The notes beneath the pieces were generated by a model. The model had not been told where the DNA came from and did no database searches. It saw only the letters and a list, made by a program, of their open reading frames with translations. The translations under genes were made by a program, and so were the position numbers. A stretch of DNA of 27,035 nucleotides from CAXXOK01 sp036759125 (GTDB lineage: Bacteria > Bacillota > Clostridia > Christensenellales > Aristaeellaceae): positions 1-27,035 of the forward strand of contig DAIOVG010000016.1 of assembly GCA_036759125.1 (NCBI GenBank), in the 5' to 3' direction. Positions 15,903 through 23,605 of the stretch are shown piece by piece. Numbering within the stretch: position 1 is the stretch's first letter; every line of letters starts with the position of its first letter.

Positions 15903-15931
15903 CTGCCGGGCGTGCTGTGCATGCCCGGCAG
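15903..15931 (-). terminator. Possible terminator or hairpin upstream of the endolysin gene
   Basis: A 9-bp perfect stem CTGCCGGGC/GCCCGGCAG lies in the 97-base gap between the small tail gene and the endolysin. On the minus strand it is followed by TTTCGTG, a weak T-run, so it may attenuate read-through from the tail genes into lysis. Confidence 0.5.
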
Positions 15932-15953
15932 ATAAATACAGTTGTCTTTCCAA

Positions 15954-16157
15954 TCAGTCCAGCCCCGCGCTCGCCGTTTCCGGATCGAACGGCAGCAGGG
16001 GTTCGCCGTTTCGGTAAAATAAACCGTCCGCGTACTGGTCGCCGATGGCGGCTGGGATATCGAAAAGCTTGACAGCGCCGGGGAAGTCCTGCGCGTTTTC
16101 GTCGTTGAGTACGATTACGCTTTCCACGATGCCGTCGGTTAAGATTGCATAATTCAT
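15954..16157 (-). CDS. Small phage tail-associated protein
   Basis: A 67-aa protein that resembles short proteins found next to tail-fibre genes (opening MNYAILTDGIVESVIVLND, then IGDQYADGLFYRNGEP). Its function is not known; it may be a tail-fibre assembly or fibre-tip accessory. AGGAGGG overlaps the stop of the glycine-rich gene and lies five bases before the ATG, so the two are coupled. Confidence 0.7.
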   Translation of the reverse strand: MNYAILTDGIVESVIVLNDENAQDFPGAVKLFDIPAAIGDQYADGLFYRNGEPLLPFDPETASAGLD

Positions 16158-16166
16158 TGCGCCCTC

Positions 16167-16865
16167 CTATACGGCATTGCGGATCACCACGATGCCGCTG
16201 CCGCCCGGCATGCCGTTATAGTTATAGCCATAGCCGTCGCCGCCGTTACCGGTGTTGGCCGCCCCGTCGTTATCCGGCCCGCAGGCGCCGCCGCTGGCAT
16301 ACAGCGTACCCGTGCCTTCATGAAACTCCCGCGTGGTTGAGCCCTGCCCGTAGCCGCCGCGGGCATAGTCGCCGCCGCCCCCGTTCAGGCCGTCCGCACC
16401 TGCAGCGCCGTTGCTGTAGCCGCCGCCGCCGGATCCGCCGTTGCCGCCGAAGCGTTCCTCATAGATATAGCTGCGGATGCCGCCCTTGCCGCCAGCCGCC
16501 GTGTACCCCAGCGCAGACGACGGACTGCCGTCATTGCCGCTACCAACTGTAACACCCGCGCCGCCCGCGCCGATCTGCACGGAATACCCTGTACCGGGCG
16601 TAACCGCAACGGCAGGCCATACGCCTGTATAGCCGCCGCCGCCCCCGCCCCCAGCCTGCGCGCCGCCCCCGCCGCCGCCCGCAATGAATAAATCAATCCC
16701 TTTGGGGTCTTTGAGAAATGTCAGCACGCCGCTGGTCAGGAACTTCACACGCCATGCGGTATTGCTGTCGTTCACCACAAGGAAGCTGCCTGTATAGGTC
16801 AAATCGGAGTTGGGGTTGAACCTTGCCATCTGGCCATATACGGCCGCATGTCTGCTCATTCTCAT
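16167..16865 (-). CDS. Glycine-rich phage tail tip/receptor-binding protein
   Basis: A 232-aa protein. Residues 1-65 form a compact N-terminal part (SRHAAVYGQMARFNPNSDLTYTG...). From there to the C-terminus runs a glycine-rich domain with many polyglycine blocks (AGGGGGGAQAGGGGGGGY, then GGNGGSGGGGY) alternating with Tyr/Asn loops, closing on GGSGIVVIRNAV. This resembles glycine-rich tail adhesins in which polyglycine sheets display variable loops that bind the host surface. The start ATG overlaps the baseplate gene's stop (ATGA), with an alternative ATG two codons on. It is the most likely host-specificity protein of the prophage; no diversity-generating retroelement is visible nearby. Confidence 0.75.
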   Translation of the reverse strand: MRMSRHAAVYGQMARFNPNSDLTYTGSFLVVNDSNTAWRVKFLTSGVLTFLKDPKGIDLFIAGGGGGGAQAGGGGGGGYTGVWPAVAVTPGTGYSVQIGAGGAGVTVGSGNDGSPSSALGYTAAGGKGGIRSYIYEERFGGNGGSGGGGYSNGAAGADGLNGGGGDYARGGYGQGSTTREFHEGTGTLYASGGACGPDNDGAANTGNGGDGYGYNYNGMPGGSGIVVIRNAV

Positions 16866-17941
16866 TTCAGGTTTCCTATCAAAAGCCACAGGTTCTCCCA
16901 GATCTTTTTAACCGATACCACACCGTGTGTCTGGGCGATGGAACGCATGGAGTCGACCGACACAACCACTACGCTTTGCGCGGGCTGGAACGTAATGTCT
17001 CCGGAGCCGCCTCGCCAGAATTCAATCTCCGTCCCGTCGGCGAAATCAACCGCGGCATCATTTGGAATCACAATGTTGACCGGGGTCTGGTTATACACAT
17101 AGAAGAACTTTCCGGCATCGGCCATCGCAAGCGTCCAGCCCTCCGTTCGTACCTCTACCGTTGCGCTAATCCTGGAGGGCAGTACCTTGCCACCGGCCAT
17201 GCCCGCGTAATCCACGCCCTCCGCAGCGGCCGATACGCCGCCGGAGCCATTGCCCTTGAGCAGCCCGCTTGCCGAGATTGCCGCCTGCGCGCCAAGGTTT
17301 GTACGGGCCTGCGTTTGCTGCGCGGCCAAAAGCGGCTGGGCGGAGTAGCGGAGCACGTCCGAGGAATCGGCCTGGATCTCCGCGGCCGCCTGGGCAATCC
17401 TCTCCCCGATCATGGCCTCCAGCACGGAGCGCTTGAGCGAATCCGGCGCAATCAGGCCGCATACGGCCTCGTCCCCGCGTTCGTCGGTGATATCAGCAGG
17501 TAAAACCTCCGATGCACCCGCCCGGATACGCACCTGTGCCAAAGACAGCTCCCACACTTCCGCGTTGCGGGTCAGCGCGGGCGCCTGGGGCGTGCTCGCC
17601 GCCGTGCCGATCAGCTTTTGCAGCGTCACGGTCCGGGCCGTGAGATTTAGCCGTAAAATGATGCGGTCGATGCGCCCAAGCTCCGCCTCGGTGCCATGCT
17701 CAAAGGCCTTCACGCTGCCGCCATCGCTGCCAAGGCGGTAGTAATGCCCCTCGACCATCGCCGAGCCGTAGCCAACCAGCGTGCGCATGGTAGAGCCCTC
17801 GGCGCTGATCCGCAGGCATTCGCCGCCGTCAGCCACGCCGCTAGCCGCAAGGGTCCGCAGCATCACAGCCATGTCCGCCGAATCGTAGCTGCGCTCATCC
17901 TCCACCGTGGAATTGAAAAATCCGTACTGTTCCTGAGCCAA
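16862..17941 (-). CDS. Phage baseplate/upper tail fibre protein
   Basis: A 359-aa structural protein. The N-terminal ~160 residues (GFFNSTVEDERSYDSADMA, then GHYYRLGSDGGS and IDRIILRLNLTART) match the pattern of baseplate proteins that attach a fibre to the tail hub. A short linker with a fibre-type repeat phrase (QTQARTNLGAQAAI) follows, and then a C-terminal beta-rich domain (YVYNQTPVNIVIPNDAAVDFADGTEIEFWR). The start is TTG at 17941, with AAGGATG upstream. It lies 12 bases after the hub gene and overlaps the glycine-rich gene, so the three form a tail-tip module. Confidence 0.75.
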   Translation of the reverse strand: MAQEQYGFFNSTVEDERSYDSADMAVMLRTLAASGVADGGECLRISAEGSTMRTLVGYGSAMVEGHYYRLGSDGGSVKAFEHGTEAELGRIDRIILRLNLTARTVTLQKLIGTAASTPQAPALTRNAEVWELSLAQVRIRAGASEVLPADITDERGDEAVCGLIAPDSLKRSVLEAMIGERIAQAAAEIQADSSDVLRYSAQPLLAAQQTQARTNLGAQAAISASGLLKGNGSGGVSAAAEGVDYAGMAGGKVLPSRISATVEVRTEGWTLAMADAGKFFYVYNQTPVNIVIPNDAAVDFADGTEIEFWRGGSGDITFQPAQSVVVVSVDSMRSIAQTHGVVSVKKIWENLWLLIGNLK

Positions 17942-17953
17942 AAAACCACATCC

Positions 17954-19033
17954 TTATCTTGGCGTTTGCCTGAGCTGTTTGATCAGCGTGTTCACGGTGA
18001 CCGGCGCATCGCCGAAGTTCGCCGCCAGGGTACGCGCGCCGTTTTCGTAGGTCTCGGTAATCTCGGCAATGCGCACCGCCGCGCTGCCAAAGCGCCCCGC
18101 GATGATCACAGTATCGCCCACATCGTAATCCCGTTCGTAGCGGCACGCGCCTGAATCGATCAGCGTCGCGGTGACGGTTGTTTTCGCGCCGGTATCCAAA
18201 AGCCTGTTTTGCGCATACAGCGCAAGCTGACCGGGATCTTGGATGCTTCCGGCATCCGCCCACAGCTCGCGCCTGCCGATTCCCTGCGCGTCCCCGCCGC
18301 CGCAGAGGATGAAACGGTTCTCATCCTCCCCCGCGCCGCCGACGTACGCCGTGGTTGCGCTGCCGGAGAGCAGCTGGCGGTACTGCACATCGGCGGCGTT
18401 TCCGTTTTGTTCCGAGATCAGGCACAGCGCGTCTCCCGCCGTGCGGTTGATGCCCTGCCAGGCGGTAAACACAAGCCTTTGCTGTGCAAGATCCGGCACA
18501 ATATCCCAGCCCAGCCCCGTGCGCTCGCCAATGGCCTGAAACAACACATCCAGCCTGTCAAACCGCGCCTGCCAGGGCAGTACCTCACCTCGGTTTTGGC
18601 TGTCCGCCGCGATCAGGTTTGGGATTGCGCGGCTTGCGTCCTCCGGCGCGATCAGGTTACCCTGCGCGTAGTGCAGGTAGGCTGCCTCGGCGCTGCCGGT
18701 GAAACGATCCCACCCGAAATCCTGATATTCCCGCGCGCCCGCCGCAAGCGGCGGCACGCACACACGGCGCTTGGCCAGGCCCTTGAGCATACAGCCCTTC
18801 ACCGAAAGCGTTTCGCGCGACAGCATTTGCACGTCCTCGACTAAAAACGCCTTGCAGCCCTCCGCCAAAAGCAGCGCGCCGGGTATGATCGCCGCCGCGC
18901 CCTTCGCGTCCGGGTGCAGCGTCAGGCCGCAGCATCCCGTACCCAAAAAGCTCCGCGTGATCTGCAGGCTTTCAAACTGCGCGATCTCGGAGAGCTTCTC
19001 AAAGTTCAGGGTCATGAGTTGGAGTGTGATCAA
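17954..19033 (-). CDS. Phage tail hub protein, siphovirus Gp37-like
   Basis: A 359-aa protein resembling the siphovirus ReqiPepy6 Gp37-like family, tail proteins encoded just after Dit. It opens LMTLNFEKLSEIAQFESLQITRSF, has a central AWQGINRT segment and ends with a module (DYDVGDTVIIAGRFG...RIAEITETYENGARTLAANFG) typical of hub proteins that contact the baseplate. No peptidase or lysozyme motif is seen. The TTG at 19033 with GGGGGT upstream is taken as start; an ATG at 19015 is possible. The distance to the Dit stop is four bases. Confidence 0.75.
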   Translation of the reverse strand: MITLQLMTLNFEKLSEIAQFESLQITRSFLGTGCCGLTLHPDAKGAAAIIPGALLLAEGCKAFLVEDVQMLSRETLSVKGCMLKGLAKRRVCVPPLAAGAREYQDFGWDRFTGSAEAAYLHYAQGNLIAPEDASRAIPNLIAADSQNRGEVLPWQARFDRLDVLFQAIGERTGLGWDIVPDLAQQRLVFTAWQGINRTAGDALCLISEQNGNAADVQYRQLLSGSATTAYVGGAGEDENRFILCGGGDAQGIGRRELWADAGSIQDPGQLALYAQNRLLDTGAKTTVTATLIDSGACRYERDYDVGDTVIIAGRFGSAAVRIAEITETYENGARTLAANFGDAPVTVNTLIKQLRQTPR

Positions 19034-19036
19034 ACG

Positions 19037-19909
19037 CTATACCCCCTCATACGCCGCGCGCCAGGCGACGGTGATTTCGCTTTGCGCGCTGACGCCACCG
19101 GCTTCGTAGGCGAGTTCGTTGAGCCCGGGGCGCAGGGTGAAGTCCGCCAGCGGCGTCAACAGGCTCAGCTTGCCGAACGCCCCGGTTTCCATGCCGTCGG
19201 CATCGATGATGCGGGCGTCAAGCCGGGCCGGATCGGTGTTGAGCACCAGGGTGTTGCCCGCAGGCACGGCCGCCGACAGGGCAATCTCCTTGCCCGTTGT
19301 GAGGTTTTTCAGCCTTGGCACCTCGCCCTTGCACACAATGGTAATCTGTACCGGCACGGAAACCTGCCCCAGATTGTTGGCGTTCTTGCAGTAATCCCTG
19401 CGGCCGAAATCCACCGGGAACTGAAACGGCATCGCAAATCCCTCGCCCGCGTCCTCAAACGCGACGGACGAGGGGATTGCCGCAAACCAGTACGGGCTTT
19501 CGCAGCGGAAGCCAAGCCTCAGGTTGGGCTGGGTATCCAGCGTCCGGCCCTGCGCGTCCAGCCCGCCATCCGGCACGGCATAGGTCATATAACGGGCATG
19601 ATCGTTCTCATAAATCAGCACGGCGCGGTCGTCCCCCTGCGCCGCCTTGTCCGGCGACAGAACGCCCAGCAGCGCCATCCGCAGCCGGTACAGCTCCGCG
19701 CGGCTGCCCGCCATAATATGCAGCGTCACCGACAGCATGCGTTTGGGGCGGCGGAACGACAGCGCCGTATCCCCCTGCTGGTACGCCCCGCGTATGCTTT
19801 GAAACTCCAGCTCCGGCAGCCCAAGCCCGCCGATTTTGGAGAGCACGTACGGCGCGCCGCAGAACACCGCCTGCTCGTTATTGAGGTTGATATAGGTCAG
19901 CTTCTGCAT
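19037..19909 (-). CDS. Phage distal tail protein (Dit)
   Basis: A 290-aa protein of the siphovirus tail (Dit) family, which forms the hexameric ring joining the tail tube to the baseplate. The N-terminal half shows the family pattern (GLGLPELEFQSIRGAYQQGDTALSFRRPKRMLSVTLHI split by no gaps, then the arginine-rich LYRLRMALLGVLSP). The C-terminal half is a galectin-like beta sandwich (NTLVLNTDPARLDARI). TAGGAGG lies before the ATG. A 428-bp non-coding gap separates it from the tape measure gene, unusual inside a late operon. Confidence 0.82.
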   Translation of the reverse strand: MQKLTYINLNNEQAVFCGAPYVLSKIGGLGLPELEFQSIRGAYQQGDTALSFRRPKRMLSVTLHIMAGSRAELYRLRMALLGVLSPDKAAQGDDRAVLIYENDHARYMTYAVPDGGLDAQGRTLDTQPNLRLGFRCESPYWFAAIPSSVAFEDAGEGFAMPFQFPVDFGRRDYCKNANNLGQVSVPVQITIVCKGEVPRLKNLTTGKEIALSAAVPAGNTLVLNTDPARLDARIIDADGMETGAFGKLSLLTPLADFTLRPGLNELAYEAGGVSAQSEITVAWRAAYEGV

Positions 19910-19983
19910 GGTTCCTCCTATAACGTGGTTTTATGGACGTTGCCCCCACGCCCATGTTAAGGGCTAACAGCCTATCGCAATCC

Positions 19984-20018
19984 CCCTATTTGACCGAGCT
20001 GCGGCGATCAAAATAGGG
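19984..20018. repeat. Hairpin upstream of Dit
   Basis: CCCTATTTGA and TCAAAATAGGG form an inverted repeat with a one-base bulge around a 14-base GC-rich loop. It lies 75 bases upstream of the Dit start. Together with the family 1 element at 20084-20342 it accounts for most structure in the 428-bp gap at 19910-20337; I see no gene in that gap. Confidence 0.6.
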
Positions 20019-20083
20019 ACAGCATTTCATAACACTCATATGCTAATAATTCTATCGTTCGTCAGAGCGCTGCGAAGGAATCG

Positions 20084-20342
20084 CCAGGGAAACGATGATA
20101 AAAGGACCCGCGCGATACCGAGTTGGATTTTCGTCAGGTTGCGTTTGCGATATCTGATAGGGAGGGCGTAGCCCGACTAGCGCTCGAAATTGCCGCAGGC
20201 AATAAAGTGCGTAGCCTCGCGCGAACGCAGTTCGGGTGAGGCCGCTCAAGTAGTAGCAGCGCTACGTCGAGGATGTCGCGGGCGCAAGATGGCGGAAATG
20301 AAGCCGGTAGCGCGCAGGGAATTTTGCCAGCGTTTTCCTAGG
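20084..20342. repeat. Family 1 palindromic element, copy B (between tape measure and Dit)
   Basis: A ~259-bp imperfect inverted repeat. The left arm (20084-20170) aligns by eye with the reverse complement of the right arm (20262-20342), sharing blocks such as GCGCG-TACCG, TTGCG, GCGA-ATC and GCGTAG. The arms flank a ~90-base central part with its own small hairpin (TGCCGCAGGCA). Bases 20248-20321 match copy A (4488-4561) at about 64 of 74. The right terminus contains the stop codon of the tape measure gene (20338-20340). Confidence 0.8.
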
Positions 20343-21612
20343 CTTCTAGCAGCTGGGAAGCCAGCTGTTCGTTGGCCTGCCTGATGCGCCAGGCGGTATC
20401 CGCAGGCGATTCCACGGGAGTATTGAAGGTATTTTGCTGGGTGATGGTCACGCCCGGGGCGGCGGCACGCTCCTGGTAAAAGCCGTCGGCGGCGCTTTGC
20501 AGGGCCGTGTTCAGACTTTGCTGAACGTTTAAAATCATCGTGTTCAGGCTCTCCATCCAGCCGGATATGCTGCCCGCCTTTTCCATAAAGCCCGAAAGCA
20601 TCTGCTCGCCCAGCGTTTGCCCGGCGGCGTTGTAATCCGGTGCGAACGCCGTGATCAACGCAAGAAGTTCCTCCTGCGTGCCGGTCATAAGCTGTTTTTC
20701 AGCCTCGGCGCGGATGGCGGCGGCCTGCAGCTGCCGGGCATAGGCCTCGTTTACAGCGCTTGCCTGCCTGGACAGCGCATCCAGCTCCGCATCCGTGCGC
20801 TCGTTCACAGCGGCAAGCTGCGCCTGCAGCGACGCTTTCTGATCCTCCCGCGCATTCTTTGAAAGCCAGGCCTCGTAGGCGGCCTGCGCATCCTGCAGCT
20901 GGGCGGACAGCTGCCCCTGGTTGAACGAATCCTGCTCGTACAACAGCGCCTGTTTCAGCTTCTCAATCCGGCGCAGGTGCTCCGCTTCCTCGGCGGCGCG
21001 ATCCTCGGCCTGGGCCAGATTGTCCAACGCGTCGATCTGCGCCTGGATGACATCGGTGCTCGAATCCCGCCACGCCTGCCAGGCTTCGCGGCTTTGGCTG
21101 AGCATATTCAGCTCCGCGTCGCGCATGGTTTCATAGCGGTTTACAAGCGCGTCCCTCACGCCTGAAAGCAGCGTATCCAGGCTCTGCGCGTCTCGCGCGG
21201 CAATCTGCGCCTGCACTGCGGAAAGACGCTGCTCTAAATCCAGCGCTTCCTTAGCGCTCAGGGAATAACGGCTCATGTGCTCCCGGATCGCCTGCAGGTA
21301 CTCCAGCTCCTGCTCGTAGGTTGTGCGGGACAAACCTTTGAGCGTTTGCAGCTCGCGGATCGCGGCCTGGTAGTTTTTCTGCTCCAGCGCAAGCGCGGAC
21401 GCTGTAACGCGGTTGCCGTCCAGATCGGTCAGCAGCTGCCGCGCGCTGTTTTGCAGCGCTTCCAGGCGTTCCTCCGCCTGCGCAGTATTGAGCTGCACAT
21501 GGAACGGGAAAGCGCTTACCAGCGCGCTGATCCTGCCCGCCACCTGATCGATCTGCGTCAGCGCCTGTTCCGCCGATGCGGAAATTTTGATGGTGATCTC
21601 ATCAACCGTCAA
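20338..21612 (-). CDS. Phage tail tape measure protein
   Basis: A 424-aa, largely alpha-helical coiled-coil protein rich in Ala, Gln, Glu and Leu, placed between the tail chaperone and Dit as the tape measure always is. The N-terminus (TVDEITIKISASAEQALTQIDQ) is typical of tape measures, and the C-terminus (NTFNTPVESPADTAWRIRQANEQLASQLL) is the usual end, so it is not truncated. No transmembrane hairpin or lysozyme domain is seen. It is short: at about 1.5 angstrom per residue it would specify a tail near 64 nm. The start is TTG at 21612, with GGAGGCG seven bases upstream; the upstream chaperone frame overlaps it by 11 bases. The stop lies within repeat copy B. Confidence 0.82.
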   Translation of the reverse strand: MTVDEITIKISASAEQALTQIDQVAGRISALVSAFPFHVQLNTAQAEERLEALQNSARQLLTDLDGNRVTASALALEQKNYQAAIRELQTLKGLSRTTYEQELEYLQAIREHMSRYSLSAKEALDLEQRLSAVQAQIAARDAQSLDTLLSGVRDALVNRYETMRDAELNMLSQSREAWQAWRDSSTDVIQAQIDALDNLAQAEDRAAEEAEHLRRIEKLKQALLYEQDSFNQGQLSAQLQDAQAAYEAWLSKNAREDQKASLQAQLAAVNERTDAELDALSRQASAVNEAYARQLQAAAIRAEAEKQLMTGTQEELLALITAFAPDYNAAGQTLGEQMLSGFMEKAGSISGWMESLNTMILNVQQSLNTALQSAADGFYQERAAAPGVTITQQNTFNTPVESPADTAWRIRQANEQLASQLLEA

Positions 21613-21862
21613 TCGTCTCGCCTCCCGTTGCGAAAAATGTAATGGGGTCCACCGTTTCCCCGCCATCCTGCGCCGCGCCGTGCAGATCGGCATAGGCCCC
21701 AAACACAAGCGGCAGCTCCGCCGGGTAATAGTCTTCCAGCAGTGCGCGCTTGGGAATGCCGAGCCTCAATCCCGCGGCAATCAGCCGCTGGAGCCAGGTT
21801 TCAGCGTCGCGGCGAGCCGGCCGATGTGCTGTCGCAGCCGCCCCGCCGCCCGGATAAAATTT
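21602..21862 (-). CDS. Tail assembly chaperone, -1 frame extension
   Basis: A second frame, open from the candidate slip site at 21856-21862 to a TGA at 21602, giving about 84 residues after the slip. Its clearly protein-like part begins DAETWLQRLIAAGLRLG and ends TFFATGGETIDG. It is in the -1 frame relative to the chaperone gene and has no good start codon with a ribosome binding site. A fusion made by frameshifting would be about 207 aa, parallel to the lambda gpG/gpGT pair that loads the tape measure. Its end overlaps the tape measure start. Confidence 0.7.
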   Translation of the reverse strand, partial: KFYPGGGAAATAHRPARRDAETWLQRLIAAGLRLGIPKRALLEDYYPAELPLVFGAYADLHGAAQDGGETVDPITFFATGGETIDG

Positions 21863-22224
21863 TCCGCCGCGTTCACCTCCAAAAAGGCGTCGACGATTTC
21901 CAACAGCCCGTCAGCGCCGATCTGCGGGTCATTCCATAGCGTATCCTCCGGTATTTCCGTCAGCGCGGCGATGAGCCCGACCATTTGCTCCGGCACCACC
22001 GTAAGCGCCTTGAGCAGGAGATCCAGAAGCTTTTCACGGTCGAGCGTTTTGAGCGCTTCCAGCGCAGCCGCTATGGTTCCGTCCGGCACAAGCCTCATTG
22101 CCACCTCGCGGGGGAAGCCCTCCAGCATTCGGATCGCCTGCAAATAGCGCCCCAGCGGCATCCGCCGGATCACCTGTCCGCGCACCGTAACGCTCCGTGG
22201 CAGCGATACATCAATCGAGTTCAT
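21781..22224 (-). CDS. Tail assembly chaperone (gpG-like)
   Basis: A 147-aa protein in the lambda gpG position, between the major tail protein and the tape measure. It has a basic N-terminus (MNSIDVSLPRSVTVRGQVIRRMPLGRYLQ, interrupted by no signal) and helical segments (EALKTLDREKLLDLLLKALTVVPEQ). The last ~25 residues (AAGRLRQHIG...KPGSSG) follow the AAATTTT slip site and would be replaced in the frameshift product. AAAGGA lies six bases before the ATG, just after the family 3 hairpin. Confidence 0.75.
   Translation of the reverse strand: MNSIDVSLPRSVTVRGQVIRRMPLGRYLQAIRMLEGFPREVAMRLVPDGTIAAALEALKTLDREKLLDLLLKALTVVPEQMVGLIAALTEIPEDTLWNDPQIGADGLLEIVDAFLEVNAAENFIRAAGRLRQHIGRLAATLKPGSSG
21856..21862 (-). 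promoter_or_regulatory. Candidate -1 ribosomal frameshift site
   Basis: On the minus strand GAA AAT TTT contains the heptamer A AAT TTT, which fits the X XXY YYZ pattern: AAT can re-pair on AAA, and TTT on TTT. From there the -1 frame is open through the DAETWL extension to 21602. Confidence 0.55.
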
Positions 22225-22248
22225 GGGTATCCTTTCTGTCGATACAGA

Positions 22249-22300
22249 GCTTCACCCCAAAGACCCTGACCCAAGGCTATTGCTTTGGGCCTGGGTCCTG
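22249..22300 (-). repeat. Family 3 leader hairpin, copy X
   Basis: The gap between the major tail and chaperone genes carries GCTTCACCCCAAAGACCC followed by a hairpin (GACCCAAGGC pairing with GCCTGGGTC, one bulge). On the minus strand it ends GGGGTGAAGC about 25 bases before the chaperone start. A related copy lies at 24281-24323 before the connector gene. Confidence 0.65.
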
Positions 22301-22316
22301 GGAAATGAAATCCTCA

Positions 22317-22904
22317 TCAGGTCTCGGGCTTCGTTTCAGCGGCGGTCAAAAACGCGTTGCACGCGTCGGCGTTGCTCAGGTCTTCTTTGAGCTGCATCAC
22401 AGCCCAGGGCTTAAGGCTTCCAAGCTGCGGCTTTTTGAACACGCCGGAGAGGATGACCTCGCACACCGAAGCGCTAGACTGCTTGGAGGCGAAGTTGTCA
22501 AACTTTACGCCGGTCAGCTCAAACACGCGGTAGTTGAAGTAAAACGGCAAACCGGATACGGTATCGGCTACGCAGCGCAGCGCGAAAAACTTGCCCGCGA
22601 CGGAGAAGTTCGCCTCCAGGGTTTCGGTCTGCGCGTCGTACACGCCAAGGCCCAGGGTTTCCAGCTGGCTGAGCGGAACCTCGGCCATGCGCAGCTCCAC
22701 ATCCTCGCCGGATACGTTGCGCAGCTGGGCATACAGGTCGTCGTCATAGTAAATGTCGGTCTTGTTCTCCTTGACGGAGCGGCTCATCTGCCCCGCGTAT
22801 TGCAGCGCGGCGCCTGCGCCGGTTGCGTACGCGGTGATGGAATCGGTCAGGATCGGCGCAAGCGCCACGCCCCGGAAGCCGATAATGGCTCGTTTTGCAC
22901 TCAT
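22317..22904 (-). CDS. Phage major tail protein (phi13 family)
   Basis: A 195-aa tail tube subunit resembling the phi13-family major tail proteins: N-terminal AKRAIIGFRGVALAPIL, then SRSVKENKTDIYYDDDLYAQ, a central beta-rich LRMAEVPLSQLETLGLGVYD, and PFYFNYRVFELTGVKFDNFASKQSS. It polymerises into the tail tube. AGGGGG lies nine bases before the ATG, 12 bases after the preceding stop. There is no C-terminal Ig-like extension. Confidence 0.85.
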   Translation of the reverse strand: MSAKRAIIGFRGVALAPILTDSITAYATGAGAALQYAGQMSRSVKENKTDIYYDDDLYAQLRNVSGEDVELRMAEVPLSQLETLGLGVYDAQTETLEANFSVAGKFFALRCVADTVSGLPFYFNYRVFELTGVKFDNFASKQSSASVCEVILSGVFKKPQLGSLKPWAVMQLKEDLSNADACNAFLTAAETKPET

Positions 22905-22916
22905 GATGGTGTCCCC

Positions 22917-23246
22917 CTACTCCAGTTTTTCAAAGGTCATGCGCAGCTGCGCGGTTTCGTGGTCGGTTTCCTGCACGCGTTCCAGCGTGTACGCAAGCGC
23001 AGCCATCGCGGCAGCGATCTCAGCCTTCAGCGCGTCGCAGGCGGAAAGTGTCTGCCCGAATACCCGCACCAGATAGCGGCTTTTCGTCAGGTACACTTCG
23101 TTGTCACGGGTGTCCACGGCGCTGCGCTCCAAGAGCTGCAGGGCGACGCACGGCAGCTGCGCATCCTGCCTGGGCCAGCCGCGCGTAACGCTGGCAATGC
23201 CCTGGATATCCGAAAGCGCCTGGATGATTTTTTCGGTTTCGTTCAT
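22917..23246 (-). CDS. Phage tail completion/terminator protein
   Basis: A 109-aa protein in the position of the tail terminator or tail completion protein, between the gp10-like gene and the major tail gene. The pattern (MNETEKIIQALSDIQGIA, PCVALQLLERSAVDTRDNE, SRYLVRVFG, LRMTFEK) fits small DUF3168/Gp17-like proteins that cap the tail at the head end. The start overlaps the previous stop (ATGA). Family assignment is by position more than by motif. Confidence 0.7.
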   Translation of the reverse strand: MNETEKIIQALSDIQGIASVTRGWPRQDAQLPCVALQLLERSAVDTRDNEVYLTKSRYLVRVFGQTLSACDALKAEIAAAMAALAYTLERVQETDHETAQLRMTFEKLE

Positions 23247-23605
23247 GCTCTGTTCTCCTCCAGCGCTTGTTGTATTTCCGCTTGTATGCGCCCGGCGATA
23301 CCGCCCCTGCGCGCCTCATAGGCGGGCGCGAGGTACGGTTTGGGCGGCGCCGCGAGCGTGCCCAGCTCCAAAGCCGCCGCATAGGGCAGGCCGGAGCCGA
23401 TTACGGCCTCTGCCGTATCACCCGCCATTGTGACCTCGGCGCGGATGCTTTCTCGCAGGGTGCCCGCATCCTGCGGGCAGCGGCTCCTCGCCTCGTCCCG
23501 GAGCGCTTGCGCCTCCTCTGCCACAGCGTCACCCACAGCCCGCCGCAGGGCGGCGGCCAGCGTTCCCAATTGGCTGCCGGCCGCCGCGCCGTCTGCGCGG
23601 GTCAT
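23243..23605 (-). CDS. HK97 gp10-like phage protein
   Basis: A 120-aa protein of the HK97 gp10-like type, a connector or tail-assembly component. The family pattern is visible: DAVAEEAQALRDEARSRCP-DAGTLRESIRAEV, then YAAALELGT and PPKPYLAPAYE. The ATG at 23605 is chosen because it overlaps the preceding stop as ATGA; a longer frame upstream lacks a ribosome binding site. Its own stop overlaps the next gene. Confidence 0.82.
   Translation of the reverse strand: MTRADGAAAGSQLGTLAAALRRAVGDAVAEEAQALRDEARSRCPQDAGTLRESIRAEVTMAGDTAEAVIGSGLPYAAALELGTLAAPPKPYLAPAYEARRGGIAGRIQAEIQQALEENRA

Noticed and set aside
20338..21612. Truncation of the tape measure gene by the repeat at its end
   Set aside because: The C-terminal phrase resembles the normal end of tape measure proteins, so the gene looks complete though short; only the stop region overlaps the repeat.
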